Program-made: the position numbers and the translations under genes | Shown: positions 1 to 6,054 of the stretch, piece by piece | Layout: each line of letters opens with the position of its first letter | How positions within the stretch are numbered: the first letter of the stretch is position 1 | The notes under the pieces: model-generated | The model's input: the letters and a program-made list of their open reading frames with translations, nothing else | What the model was told of the DNA's origin: nothing | The model's database searches: none | Assembly: GCA_016789165.1 (NCBI GenBank) | Contig: JAEURL010000232.1 | Span: forward strand, 1 to 7,630 | Reading direction: 5' to 3' | Source: Anaerolineales bacterium | Lineage (GTDB): Bacteria > Chloroflexota > Anaerolineae > Anaerolineales > UBA6663 | Length of the DNA: 7,630 nt

Positions 1-312
1 CTGGAACTGCAGGAGGCGGTGCCGGCCCTGAAGAAACTGGTGGACGACGGCGACGTCCAGGTGCGCGAGGCCGCCATCTGGAGCCTGGGCGAGGTGGGCG
101 GCGACGAGGCGCGCGCCGCGCTGCTGGACCTGCTGGAATCCGCCGCCGACGCCGAGCGCGATTTCCTGGAAGACGCGCTGGAGAACCTGCACTTCCACGA
201 CAACCTGCTGGACTTCCCGCTGTTTGACGGCGAGGAGGAGGGGCCAGAAGACAGCCTCCCCCTCGACGACGATCCGGACGATTTCCCCTCGCCCGCCCAG
301 CGCCTTAATTGA
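1..312 (+). CDS. HEAT-repeat protein, C-terminal part (5' end outside window)
   Basis: The reading frame is open from the first base to a TGA at 310-312, giving 103 residues, so this is the 3' end of a longer gene. A GTG at 19 is only an internal valine. The first 55 or so residues form a typical HEAT-type helical repeat: a helix ending in KKLVDDGD, then VQVREAAIWSLGEVGG, then EARAALLDLLES. The tail is strongly acidic and disordered-looking (EEEGPEDS, DDDPDDF). HEAT repeats make helical solenoids used for protein-protein binding; no catalytic motif is visible, so the partner and role are unknown. The stop overlaps the next gene's TTG start by 4 bp, which suggests one transcript and translational coupling with the transporter. 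Confidence 0.8.
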   Translation: MELQEAVPALKKLVDDGDVQVREAAIWSLGEVGGDEARAALLDLLESAADAERDFLEDALENLHFHDNLLDFPLFDGEEEGPEDSLPLDDDPDDFPSPAQRLN

Positions 313-1244
313 GCCGCCTGCTGGCCGTCTTTCTCGATAATCTGCTGCCCGTTTTTTTGAGCGCGGGCGCGGGCTTTGCGCTCGGCCGCCTGGCGCCCAT
401 CGACCGCAAGACCGTCACCCAGCTGGCCTTCTACATCTTCAGCCCCGGCCTGGTCTTCGCCTCGCTGACCCAAACCCAAATCGACGGGTCGGAGTTCACC
501 CGCCTGGCCGGCTTCACGTTGGCCGTGGTGTTCGCCATGGCCCTGCTGGCGGCCGCCGCCGGCCGCGCGCTCGGCGCGGACCGGCGGGCCGTGGTCACCC
601 TGATCATCGCCTCCGCCTTCGCCAACAGCGGCAACTACGGCCTGGCCGCCACGCGCTTTGCCTTTGGCGAGGCCGCCTTGGCGCGGGCCGTCATCTACTT
701 CATCTTCAGCACCATCGCGGTGTACACCCTGGGCGTCTTTGTGGCCTCCCTGGGCCGCCAAAGTTTGGGCGGGGCCCTGCGCGAGGTGCTGAAGGTGCCG
801 GCCTTCTACGCCTTGCTGGCGGCCGGCCTGACGCGCGCCCTCGGCCTGACCCTGCCCCCGGCCCTCGCTCGAGCCACCACCCTGCTAGGCGAGGCCGCCA
901 TCCCCGTGATGCTGGTCCTGCTCGGCCTGCAGATCGCGGCTATGCGCTTCCACCGCGCAGCCTGGCCGGCCAAACGCCTGCTCATCCTGGGGGTGGCCGT
1001 GCTGCTGCAGTTGGTCCTGGCCCCGCTGGGCGCGCTGGCCCTGGCCAGCTTGTTCGGCCTGAGCGGCCCGGCCTGGCAGGCGGCCGTGCTGGAAAGCTCC
1101 ATGCCGGCCGCCGTGGTCACCACGGTCCTGGCCGTGCAATACGATCTCGACACCGAATTGATGACCGGGGCGGTGCTGCTGACCACCTTGCTCAGCCCGC
1201 TGACCCTGACGCCCCTGATCGCCTTCCTGCAAGGCGCGGCCTGA
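309..1244 (+). CDS. AEC (auxin efflux carrier) family transporter
   Basis: This encodes a 311-residue, very hydrophobic protein with about ten predicted membrane segments, the usual size for bacterial AEC permeases (COG0679, Mem_trans). Family features are visible. The N-terminus runs NLLPVFLSAGAGFALGR, then FYIFSPGLVFASL at 41-53. The first half ends in the signature NSGNYGLAATRFAFGEAAL at 106-124. The second half contains AAIPVMLVLLGLQIA at 196-210 and SSMPAAV at 263-269, matching the inverted two-fold architecture of the family. Members export or exchange small organic anions such as malate or malonate; the substrate here cannot be read from sequence. The start is TTG at 309, overlapping the upstream TGA by 4 bp. 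It gives the family-typical N-terminus, no Shine-Dalgarno is visible, and the next in-frame ATG lies far inside the protein. Confidence 0.9.
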   Translation: MSRLLAVFLDNLLPVFLSAGAGFALGRLAPIDRKTVTQLAFYIFSPGLVFASLTQTQIDGSEFTRLAGFTLAVVFAMALLAAAAGRALGADRRAVVTLIIASAFANSGNYGLAATRFAFGEAALARAVIYFIFSTIAVYTLGVFVASLGRQSLGGALREVLKVPAFYALLAAGLTRALGLTLPPALARATTLLGEAAIPVMLVLLGLQIAAMRFHRAAWPAKRLLILGVAVLLQLVLAPLGALALASLFGLSGPAWQAAVLESSMPAAVVTTVLAVQYDLDTELMTGAVLLTTLLSPLTLTPLIAFLQGAA

Positions 1245-1252
1245 GGGCGAAA

Positions 1253-1306
1253 TTGGCACATTTGTTGCATAGTTTGGCGGCATCCAAAGATCACGGCAAC
1301 TATTAA
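1253..1306 (+). promoter_or_regulatory. Putative promoter region of the metallopeptidase gene
   Basis: The 65-bp gap 1245-1309 is clearly AT-richer than its surroundings. TATTAA at 1301-1306 matches the -10 consensus at 4 of 6 positions and lies only 3 nt before the ATG at 1310, with no Shine-Dalgarno between. That fits leaderless or near-leaderless transcription. TTGGCA at 1253-1258 resembles a -35 box but is too far from 1301 to pair with it, so the pairing is unresolved. A distinct promoter is plausible because the upstream transporter ends 65 bp before this gene. Confidence 0.35.
1264..1300. repeat. Nested inverted repeats, possible operator or hairpin
   Basis: Two nested inverted repeats lie in the AT-richer gap before the metallopeptidase gene. 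The outer pair is GTTGC (1264-1268) with GCAAC (1296-1300). The inner pair is TTTGG (1273-1277) with CCAAA (1284-1288) around a 6-nt centre. The inner TTTGG-N6-CCAAA has the shape of a small operator for a dimeric repressor. It could also be a weak hairpin ending the transporter transcript, although no T-run follows. Five-base arms can arise by chance, so confidence is low. Confidence 0.25.
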
Positions 1307-1309
1307 TTT

Positions 1310-2551
1310 ATGTCGCCCCTAACCCTGTCCCATCGGCTTGCTGCCTTATTGCTATCGCTCGCCCTGCTGCTCGCCGGACGTCAGGCGAACGCCCAGGAGG
1401 CGGCCGGCCCCGTCATCCAGGATCAGCCGGCGCCTGACTACACCTTTGGCGGCGGCCCGGTTACTTTCCGGCTGAGCGCGTCCGCGGCGGCCGAGGTGGC
1501 CGACGTCACCCTGTACGTGCGCACGCCCGACGAGCCGCGCACCTTTGTCGGCAAAGCGCGCTTTGCGCGCGGCCAGCGCGCCGAGGCCGTTTATGACCTG
1601 CAGCCGGAGCGCCGCGCCCTGCCGCCCTTCGCGCCCGTCACCTACTGGTGGGAGGTGACCGACGGCGCCGGCCGCACTGTGACGACCGAACGCCAGACCT
1701 TCCTGTACGGCGACAACCGCTTCACCTGGCAAACGCTCACCGAGGGCGGCCTGACGGTGGCCTGGTACGAAGGCGACCGCGCCTTTGGCCGCGCGCTGTT
1801 GGACGTGGCCGCCGCCGGCTTGCAGCGCGCCAACCGGGACCTGGCGGCGCCCTTGCCGGAGACGGTGACCGTCTACGTCTACGCCCGGCCGGAGGACGCC
1901 GCCGAGGCGCTGCGGCCGGCCGGCCGGACCTGGGCCGATGGCCGCGCCGCGCCGCTCTTCGGGGCCGTGGTCGTCATCCTGCCGCCCGGCGACGTGGACA
2001 CGCCCACCCGCATGGCGCGCGAAATCCCGCACGAATTGACCCACATCGTGGTGGCGCAAAAGGCCGGCGAGCGCTGGCCGGCCGTGCCGGCCTGGCTCAA
2101 CGAGGGCCTGGCCGTCCGGAACGAAGCCTCGCCTGACCCGGATGCGCCGGCCCTGCTGGCGGCGGCGCGCGAGGCCGGCGATGTCCTGCCGCTGGCCGAG
2201 CTGTGCGGGACCTTCCCGCCCGATGCGGCCCGCGCCCAGCTGGCCTATGCCCAGAGCGCGTCCGTCGTGCGCTTTATTCAGGAGCGCTATGGCGTGCTCA
2301 GCCTGCGCCGGCTGCTGGAGGCTTACGCGGACGGCCTGGACTGCGACCACGGCGTGCAGCGCGGCCTGGGCCTCTCCCTGGCCGAGCTGGAAAGCGAGTG
2401 GCTGCGCCAGAGTGTGGGCGCCGGCGCCGCGGCCCTGCCGGCGGGGCCGCTGACCCCCTGGCTGATCCTGGGCATCATGGTCTTGCTGGCCCCGTTCTTC
2501 CTGCTGGGGTTTATCCTGCGGCCGCCCCGGCCGGCAACCCGCGTGCTATAA
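1310..2551 (+). CDS. Secreted, membrane-anchored HExxH metallopeptidase (Peptidase_MA-like)
   Basis: This encodes 413 residues. An N-terminal signal peptide has a leucine/alanine-rich core at about 10-22 and a probable cleavage site after ANA at 26-28. Residues 40-135 look like a beta-sandwich domain (TYWWEVTDGAGRTVTTE). The catalytic region follows: HELTH at 241-245 supplies zinc ligands H241 and H245 and the general base E242. WLNEGLA places E265 as the likely third ligand, a gluzincin layout typical of the Peptidase_MA-like family (PF13485). The downstream family-like stretch YAQSASVVRFIQERYG starts at 313. Two cysteines (C299, C345) could form a disulfide. A single membrane helix spans about 383-403, followed by a short basic tail, so the catalytic domain should sit outside the cell, tethered by its C-terminus. 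Substrate unknown. The ATG at 1310 is chosen because it begins the signal peptide. The stop overlaps a TATAAT box. Confidence 0.87.
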   Translation: MSPLTLSHRLAALLLSLALLLAGRQANAQEAAGPVIQDQPAPDYTFGGGPVTFRLSASAAAEVADVTLYVRTPDEPRTFVGKARFARGQRAEAVYDLQPERRALPPFAPVTYWWEVTDGAGRTVTTERQTFLYGDNRFTWQTLTEGGLTVAWYEGDRAFGRALLDVAAAGLQRANRDLAAPLPETVTVYVYARPEDAAEALRPAGRTWADGRAAPLFGAVVVILPPGDVDTPTRMAREIPHELTHIVVAQKAGERWPAVPAWLNEGLAVRNEASPDPDAPALLAAAREAGDVLPLAELCGTFPPDAARAQLAYAQSASVVRFIQERYGVLSLRRLLEAYADGLDCDHGVQRGLGLSLAELESEWLRQSVGAGAAALPAGPLTPWLILGIMVLLAPFFLLGFILRPPRPATRVL

Positions 2552-2552
2552 T
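2544..2552 (+). promoter_or_regulatory. Extended -10 promoter element (TGCTATAAT) ahead of acylphosphatase
   Basis: TATAAT at 2547-2552 matches the -10 consensus perfectly, and the preceding TGC at 2544-2546 makes it an extended -10 (TGn-TATAAT). Such promoters can work without a good -35, and none is seen near 2524. It overlaps the peptidase stop codon (2549-2551). The predicted start of transcription, near 2559, falls on the first bases of the hairpin at 2558-2583. The acylphosphatase ATG lies 40 nt downstream of the box. The match could be chance, but a perfect hexamer is unexpected in DNA this GC-rich. Confidence 0.5.
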
Positions 2553-2557
2553 CCCTC

Positions 2558-2585
2558 AACGCCATCCCGCTCCGGATGGCGTTTT
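2558..2585 (+). terminator. Intrinsic terminator-like hairpin after the metallopeptidase gene
   Basis: AACGCCATCC (2558-2567) and GGATGGCGTT (2574-2583) are perfect reverse complements. They form a 10-bp stem around the 6-nt loop CGCTCC, ending in four T residues (2582-2585). It starts 6 nt after the peptidase stop, the usual place for a rho-independent terminator. The T-run is short and followed by GCC, so termination may be partial. Because a -10 box lies just upstream, the same hairpin could sit at the 5' end of the acylphosphatase mRNA and act as an attenuator or stabiliser. Confidence 0.65.
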
Positions 2586-2592
2586 GCCTGCT

Positions 2593-2877
2593 ATGGAAAC
2601 GTCCGCTGCCCGCCTGCGCGCCCGCGTGTTCGGGCTCGTCCAGGGCGTCAACTTCCGCTACACCACCCGCGAGCGCGCCGCCGCCTTGGGCCTGAAGGGC
2701 TGGGTGCGCAACGAGTGGGATGGCTCGGTGGCCGTCGAAGCCGAGGGGCCGCGGCCGGCCCTGGAACAGCTCCTGGACTTCCTGCACCACGGCCCGCGCC
2801 ACGCCGAAGTGGAGCGGGTGGACACGGAGTGGCTCCCCGCCGCCGGCGACTTAACCCGTTTCGAAATCCGGTCGTGA
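2593..2877 (+). CDS. acyP: Acylphosphatase
   Basis: This encodes 94 residues, the normal length for the family. Acylphosphatase hydrolyses the carboxyl-phosphate bond of acyl phosphates such as acetyl phosphate or 1,3-bisphosphoglycerate in the cytoplasm. The signature VFGLVQGVNFRY at 12-23 gives the phosphate-binding loop and catalytic R22. The second signature GLKGWVRNEWDGSV at 33-46 gives catalytic N40. The C-terminus ends in the family-like TRFEIRS strand. The ATG at 2593 gives the expected N-terminus; the frame stays open upstream through the peptidase gene, but that part is a shadow. There is no clear Shine-Dalgarno. The next gene starts 2 bp after the stop (or overlaps it by 4 bp if a GTG is used), so the two are probably co-transcribed although their functions have no evident link. 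Confidence 0.93.
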   Translation: METSAARLRARVFGLVQGVNFRYTTRERAAALGLKGWVRNEWDGSVAVEAEGPRPALEQLLDFLHHGPRHAEVERVDTEWLPAAGDLTRFEIRS

Positions 2878-2879
2878 GC

Positions 2880-4133
2880 ATGCGCCGCCATCCCGAACGC
2901 ACTGCCTGGATCGTGCTGGGAGGCGCCTTCGCCGCCTTCTGCCTGCTGGCCTACCTGGTGCCGGCCGGCCTGAAGTGGGCGGTGGAGACGGCCGCCGCCA
3001 ACCACACCTTGGTGCTGACCGGCAGCAACACCGTCTACGTCCAGCGGCCGGGCCGCGCCTCCCTGGAAGCCAACCTGACCGATATCCCGGTCGGCTCGCT
3101 GATCGCCACCGAGGCCGACGCCCAGGCCACCCTGAACTTCATCTCACCCGACGGCGGCGAAACCCTGGCCTCGCTCAGCATCTACGGCGACACCCAGTTG
3201 ACGGTGACGGCCGCCGACAGCCCGCGCTTTGGCACCTGGAGCGTGCGGCCGCACCTCATCCGGTTGATCCTCACCAAGGGCCGGCTGCGTGTCTTCAGCG
3301 CCGGTGACGTGGGCCGGCCGGTGGAGATCACAATCACGTCGGCCCCGGAGGCCACCACCCAGATCACGGTCGCCGGAGCCAACGCCTCGGTCGAGTCAAC
3401 CTTTGTCGGCACGACCGTGGCCGTCCGCGAGGGCTGGGCCATGGTGACGGCCCAGGGCCAGAGCCTGACCCTCGAGAAGGATCAGCGGGCCGAGGTGGCG
3501 CTGGGCGCGGCGCCGGCCGGCCCCCTGCCCGTGGAACGCGACCTGATCCGCGACGGCGAGTTTGGCGAGCCGCCCGGCGTCAACTGGCGCGTGGACGCGC
3601 GGCCGCCGGCCAACCCCAACGAGAGCCCCGGCGAGGTCCAGCCGGTGATCATCGGGGGCCGGCGGGCGATGAAGTTTCAGCGGCTCGGACAGGACTGGGG
3701 CCAGGTGGGGCTCGAACAAGACCTCAACCAGGACGTTCGGGATTTCACCTCCCTGCGCCTCGTCCTGGACGTCTTCCTGTCTTATCAGGACCTGAGCAAC
3801 TGCGGCTCCCAGGGCACCGAATGTCCCGTGATCGTCAAGCTGCGTTACCTCGACCCCGGCGGCCTGGAGAAGGAATGGCTGCAGGGCTTCTACTACAAGT
3901 ACGACGCCAACCCCGTCTTCGGCTACACGTTCTGCGCCCCCTGCTCGCCGCGCTATGGCGATCACCTGCGCGTGGACCAGAACCAGTGGCGCACCTACGA
4001 GTCGGACAACCTGCTGGCGGCCGCGCGCAACGCCGGCGCGTCGATGGCGCGGCTAAAGTCCATCAGCCTGTACGGCTCCGGCCACACGTTCGACAGCAGC
4101 GTGGCGCAGGTCCAGCTGCTCGCCTCAGACTAG
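2880..4133 (+). CDS. Membrane-anchored FecR-like protein with C-terminal jelly-roll-like domain
   Basis: This encodes 417 residues. A short basic N-terminus (RRHPER) precedes one membrane helix at about 10-33, so nearly all of the protein should lie outside the membrane. Residues 45-207 resemble a FecR-type beta-rich domain. VYVQRPG is followed by PVGSLIATEADAQATLNF, LIRLILTKGRLRVFS, a VESTFVGTTVAVREGWAMVTAQG strand pair and SLTLEKDQRAEV. Residues 221-417 look like a galactose-binding or carbohydrate-binding jelly roll, opening with LIRDGEF and NW and closing on strands near SISLYGSGHTFDS. Four cysteines in this part (308, 315, 352, 355) may form disulfides. Classical FecR proteins signal to ECF sigma factors, but no sigma factor is nearby and the cytoplasmic tail is tiny, so a structural or surface-binding role is more likely. 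Start: ATG at 2880; a GTG at 2874 overlapping the upstream stop is the alternative. Long upstream extensions lack family character. Confidence 0.72.
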   Translation: MRRHPERTAWIVLGGAFAAFCLLAYLVPAGLKWAVETAAANHTLVLTGSNTVYVQRPGRASLEANLTDIPVGSLIATEADAQATLNFISPDGGETLASLSIYGDTQLTVTAADSPRFGTWSVRPHLIRLILTKGRLRVFSAGDVGRPVEITITSAPEATTQITVAGANASVESTFVGTTVAVREGWAMVTAQGQSLTLEKDQRAEVALGAAPAGPLPVERDLIRDGEFGEPPGVNWRVDARPPANPNESPGEVQPVIIGGRRAMKFQRLGQDWGQVGLEQDLNQDVRDFTSLRLVLDVFLSYQDLSNCGSQGTECPVIVKLRYLDPGGLEKEWLQGFYYKYDANPVFGYTFCAPCSPRYGDHLRVDQNQWRTYESDNLLAAARNAGASMARLKSISLYGSGHTFDSSVAQVQLLASD

Positions 4134-4135
4134 AT

Positions 4136-4831
4136 TTAGAAGCCCAGGCCGCGCTCTTTGAGCGAGACGAAGCGGTGCTGGCCGATCACCAGATGATCCA
4201 GCACGTCGATATCGAGGAGCTTGCCGGCCTCGACGATGGCGCGGGTCACGGCCACATCCTCGGGGCTGGGGGCGGGGTCACCGCTGGGGTGGTTATGGGC
4301 CACGATGATGGCCGCGGCGTTGGCTTTGACGGCGTGGCGGAAGACCTCGCCCACGCGGATCAAGCTGGTGTTGAGCGAGCCGTGGTAGACCTCGATCGGC
4401 CGGCCAATCACGCGGTTGCGCGTGTCCAGCAGCAGGACCATCAAGTACTCCTGCTCCCGCGCCGCCAGCTCGTACATCAACAGGTTGGCGGCGTCGGCCG
4501 GCGCTTTGATGACCGGGCGCGCGTCCGGGGCGCTGACCGCGATGCGCCGGCCCAGCTCGAGGGCGGCCAGCAGCTGGGCGGCCTTGGCCGCGCCCACGCC
4601 CTTGATCCGGCACAGGTCGGCCAGCGAGGCGCGGTGCAGGCCCGGCAGGCCGCCCACCTCGCGCAGCAGCCGCTCCGCCAGACGCACGGCGTTTTCGCCG
4701 GCCACGCCCACCCGCAGGAGCACGGCCAGCAGTTCGGCGTTGTTGAGCGCGCCTGGGCCGGCGGCGGCCAGCCGTTCGCGCGGCCGGTCGTCATCGGGCA
4801 GGTCCATGATGCGCGGGCGATGGTCGGACAT
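4136..4831 (-). CDS. radC: RadC family JAB1/MPN-domain protein (UPF0758)
   Basis: This encodes 231 residues, the usual RadC length. The N-terminal half carries the family-typical DRPRERL at 15-21 and NNAELLAVLLRVG at 30-42, then a helix-hairpin-helix-like DNA-binding segment at about 71-97 (LCRIKGVGAAKAAQLLAALELG). The C-terminal MPN domain contains GRPIEVYHGSLNTSL at 143-157. It also has the full JAMM metal-binding signature HNHPSGDPAPSPED, with H179, H181, S189 and D192. RadC was named for a supposed DNA-repair role, but that phenotype was later reassigned and the true function is unsettled; a metal-dependent peptidase or nuclease-like activity is proposed. The ATG at 4831 has no Shine-Dalgarno but sits 6 nt behind a -10-like TATACT; an ATG at 4807 is the alternative. 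The 3' end lies 2 bp from the convergent FecR-like gene. All key residues look intact. Confidence 0.95.
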   Translation of the reverse strand: MSDHRPRIMDLPDDDRPRERLAAAGPGALNNAELLAVLLRVGVAGENAVRLAERLLREVGGLPGLHRASLADLCRIKGVGAAKAAQLLAALELGRRIAVSAPDARPVIKAPADAANLLMYELAAREQEYLMVLLLDTRNRVIGRPIEVYHGSLNTSLIRVGEVFRHAVKANAAAIIVAHNHPSGDPAPSPEDVAVTRAIVEAGKLLDIDVLDHLVIGQHRFVSLKERGLGF

Positions 4832-4837
4832 GCGGGC

Positions 4838-4843
4838 AGTATA
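4838..4843 (-). promoter_or_regulatory. -10 element for leaderless radC transcript
   Basis: Read on the minus strand, TATACT occupies 4843 down to 4838, matching the -10 consensus at 5 of 6 positions. Exactly 6 nt (GCCCGC) separate it from the radC ATG, so transcription would begin at or next to the A of the start codon. This is the classic geometry of a leaderless mRNA. No good -35 is seen 16-18 bp upstream. Confidence 0.5.
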
Positions 4844-4905
4844 GGGCGCGGGCCAGCCGGCCGTGGGTTGGCGCTCTGGGCGAAGAAGTTTGGGCCGGCG
4901 CTGAT

Positions 4906-4934
4906 TTGGGACTTTACCCAGCCAAGGCTATAAT
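4906..4934 (+). promoter_or_regulatory. Sigma-70-type promoter of the zinc-ribbon/acetyltransferase/aminotransferase operon
   Basis: TTGGGA at 4906-4911 (4 of 6 to TTGACA) and a perfect TATAAT at 4929-4934 are separated by exactly 17 bp, the optimal spacing. Transcription should start near 4941-4942, leaving only 3-4 nt before the ATG at 4945, so the mRNA is near-leaderless. This also argues against an upstream in-frame TTG at 4906 as the translation start, since that codon is part of the -35 box. The promoter diverges from that of radC within a 113-bp intergenic region. Confidence 0.72.
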
Positions 4935-4944
4935 CGCGCCTGTT

Positions 4945-5427
4945 ATGTCCTTCAATCCCAACTCCCTCACGACCTATGCCCTGATCCTGGCCGCCTTCCT
5001 GGGCGCCTTTCTCAGCGCCCTGTGGCTGAGCCTCGTGATCTGGACCTTCCGCGATATGCGCTCGCGCAGCCGCGACGTGTTCGCCCAGGTGCTGGCCGCC
5101 GCGGTGGTGGCCGTCCTCACCCTGCCCGGCCTGGTGATCTACCTGATTCTGCGCCCGCCCAAGACCCTGGCCGAGGCCTACGCCCAGAGCCTGGAGGAAG
5201 AGGCGCTGCTGCAAGAGATTGAGGAAAAGCGCGTCTGCCCTGGCTGCGGCCGGCAGGCCCGCGAGGACTGGCGCATCTGCCCCAACTGCCTGACCAAGCT
5301 CAAGAAGCCGTGCGCCCAGTGCGGGCAGTTGATGGACCTGCCCTGGAACGTCTGCCCCTACTGCGCCACGCCGGTGGAGGGCGCGCGGCCGGCCGAGCCC
5401 GAGCCGGCCGCTGATCTGGGGGACTGA
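4945..5427 (+). CDS. Two-helix membrane protein with C-terminal double zinc ribbon
   Basis: This encodes 160 residues. Two membrane helices at about 10-34 and 46-69 flank a short basic loop (RDMRSRSRD). After RPPKTLAEAYA comes a glutamate-rich probable coiled coil (SLEEEALLQEIEEK, 82-95). The tail holds two treble-cysteine-pair zinc ribbons. C98/C101 with C112/C115 form the first (CPGC, CPNC) and C123/C126 with C137/C140 the second (CAQC, CPYC). That is a double zinc ribbon (DZR-like) with all eight ligands present. By the positive-inside rule the basic loop is probably cytoplasmic, but topology is uncertain. The function is unknown; this architecture suggests a membrane-tethered scaffold or nucleic-acid/protein-binding module. 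The ATG at 4945 is chosen because a strong promoter lies just upstream. Its stop overlaps the next start by 1 bp (TGATG), so the two are likely coupled. Confidence 0.82.
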   Translation: MSFNPNSLTTYALILAAFLGAFLSALWLSLVIWTFRDMRSRSRDVFAQVLAAAVVAVLTLPGLVIYLILRPPKTLAEAYAQSLEEEALLQEIEEKRVCPGCGRQAREDWRICPNCLTKLKKPCAQCGQLMDLPWNVCPYCATPVEGARPAEPEPAADLGD

Positions 5428-6047
5428 TGCCCGCCGGCCCGGCCTACCGCGTCGAGACCGCGCGCTTGGTGCTGCGCTGCTGGCAGCCGAGCGATGCCCC
5501 GCGCCGGAAAGAGGCCGTCGACACCAGTTTGGATCATCTGCGCCCGTGGATGCCCTGGGCCCATCGGGATCCCCAGCCGCTGGAGGCCAAGGTGCAGCTG
5601 CTGCGCCGGGCGCGCGGCAACTTTGATCTGGGCCAAGACTACGTGTACGGCGTCTTCGACGCGGCCGAAACCATGGTGCTGGGCAGCTCCGGCCTGCACA
5701 CCCGCGTGGGCGAATACGCCCGCGAGATTGGCTACTGGATCCGGGCCAGCCACCTCAACCAAGGGCTGGCCACCGAGCTGGCCGCGGCCCTCACGCGCGT
5801 GGTCTTCGAAGTGGAGCGCCTGGAGCGGGCAGAGATCCACTGCGACCCGGCCAACACGCGCAGCGCGGCCGTCCCGCGCAAGCTCGGCTATACCCTGGAG
5901 GCCACGCTGCGCGGGCGGGCGCGCACCGCCGACAACGCCCCGCGTGACACCATGATCTGGACCCTCTTCGCGGCCGATTATCCGCGATCGCCGGCCGCCC
6001 AGGCCGAGGCCCGCGCCTACGACGCCCTGGGCGAGCGGTTGCTGTGA
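5427..6047 (+). CDS. GNAT acetyltransferase, RimJ/RimL type
   Basis: This encodes 206 residues. GNAT enzymes transfer an acetyl group from acetyl-CoA to an amine; the RimJ/RimL subgroup includes acetylases of ribosomal-protein N-termini and many of unknown substrate. The subgroup pattern is clear. TARLVLRCWQPSDA at 11-24 is the first strand, followed by LDHLRPWMPWA at 35-45. LGSSGLHTR at 85-93 and EIGYWI at 100-105 precede the acetyl-CoA pyrophosphate loop NQGLATELAAAL at 111-122. The C-terminal part has EIHCDPANTRSAAVPRKLGY at 136-155 and then LEATLRGRARTADN. The start ATG at 5427 shares its A with the upstream TGA, and a GGGGGA run lies just before it. About 20 extra residues follow the core fold at the C-terminus. 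The real substrate cannot be inferred; the neighbouring sugar-type aminotransferase makes an amino-sugar conceivable but unproven. Confidence 0.9.
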   Translation: MPAGPAYRVETARLVLRCWQPSDAPRRKEAVDTSLDHLRPWMPWAHRDPQPLEAKVQLLRRARGNFDLGQDYVYGVFDAAETMVLGSSGLHTRVGEYAREIGYWIRASHLNQGLATELAAALTRVVFEVERLERAEIHCDPANTRSAAVPRKLGYTLEATLRGRARTADNAPRDTMIWTLFAADYPRSPAAQAEARAYDALGERLL

Positions 6048-6054
6048 GGCCGGC

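Noticed and set aside
1352..2350. Long minus-strand open frame opposite the metallopeptidase gene
   Set aside because: The sense frame has a signal peptide, HELTH motif and membrane anchor. The antisense translation is low-complexity Gly/Arg/Ala/Gln with no fold signature, the usual shadow in GC-rich DNA.
2715..2879. N-terminal extension of the FecR-like protein inside the acylphosphatase gene
   Set aside because: The extension is Arg/Gly/Pro-rich shadow of the acylphosphatase coding sequence. The ATG at 2880 is followed directly by a basic stretch and membrane helix, as expected for an N-terminus.
4136..4831. radC as a marker of a mobile or phage-derived region
   Set aside because: RadC homologues occur on mobile elements, but here there is no integrase, transposase, repeat or composition change around it, so a chromosomal copy is the simpler reading.
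3821..4933. Long plus-strand open frame running through the end of the FecR-like gene and across radC
   Set aside because: It lies antisense to a fully intact radC with all JAMM residues and out of frame with the FecR-like gene. Its translation shows no motif.
4906..4944. Upstream TTG start for the zinc-ribbon membrane protein
   Set aside because: The TTG is part of the -35 box of a well-formed promoter, and the predicted transcript begins only 3-4 nt before the ATG at 4945.
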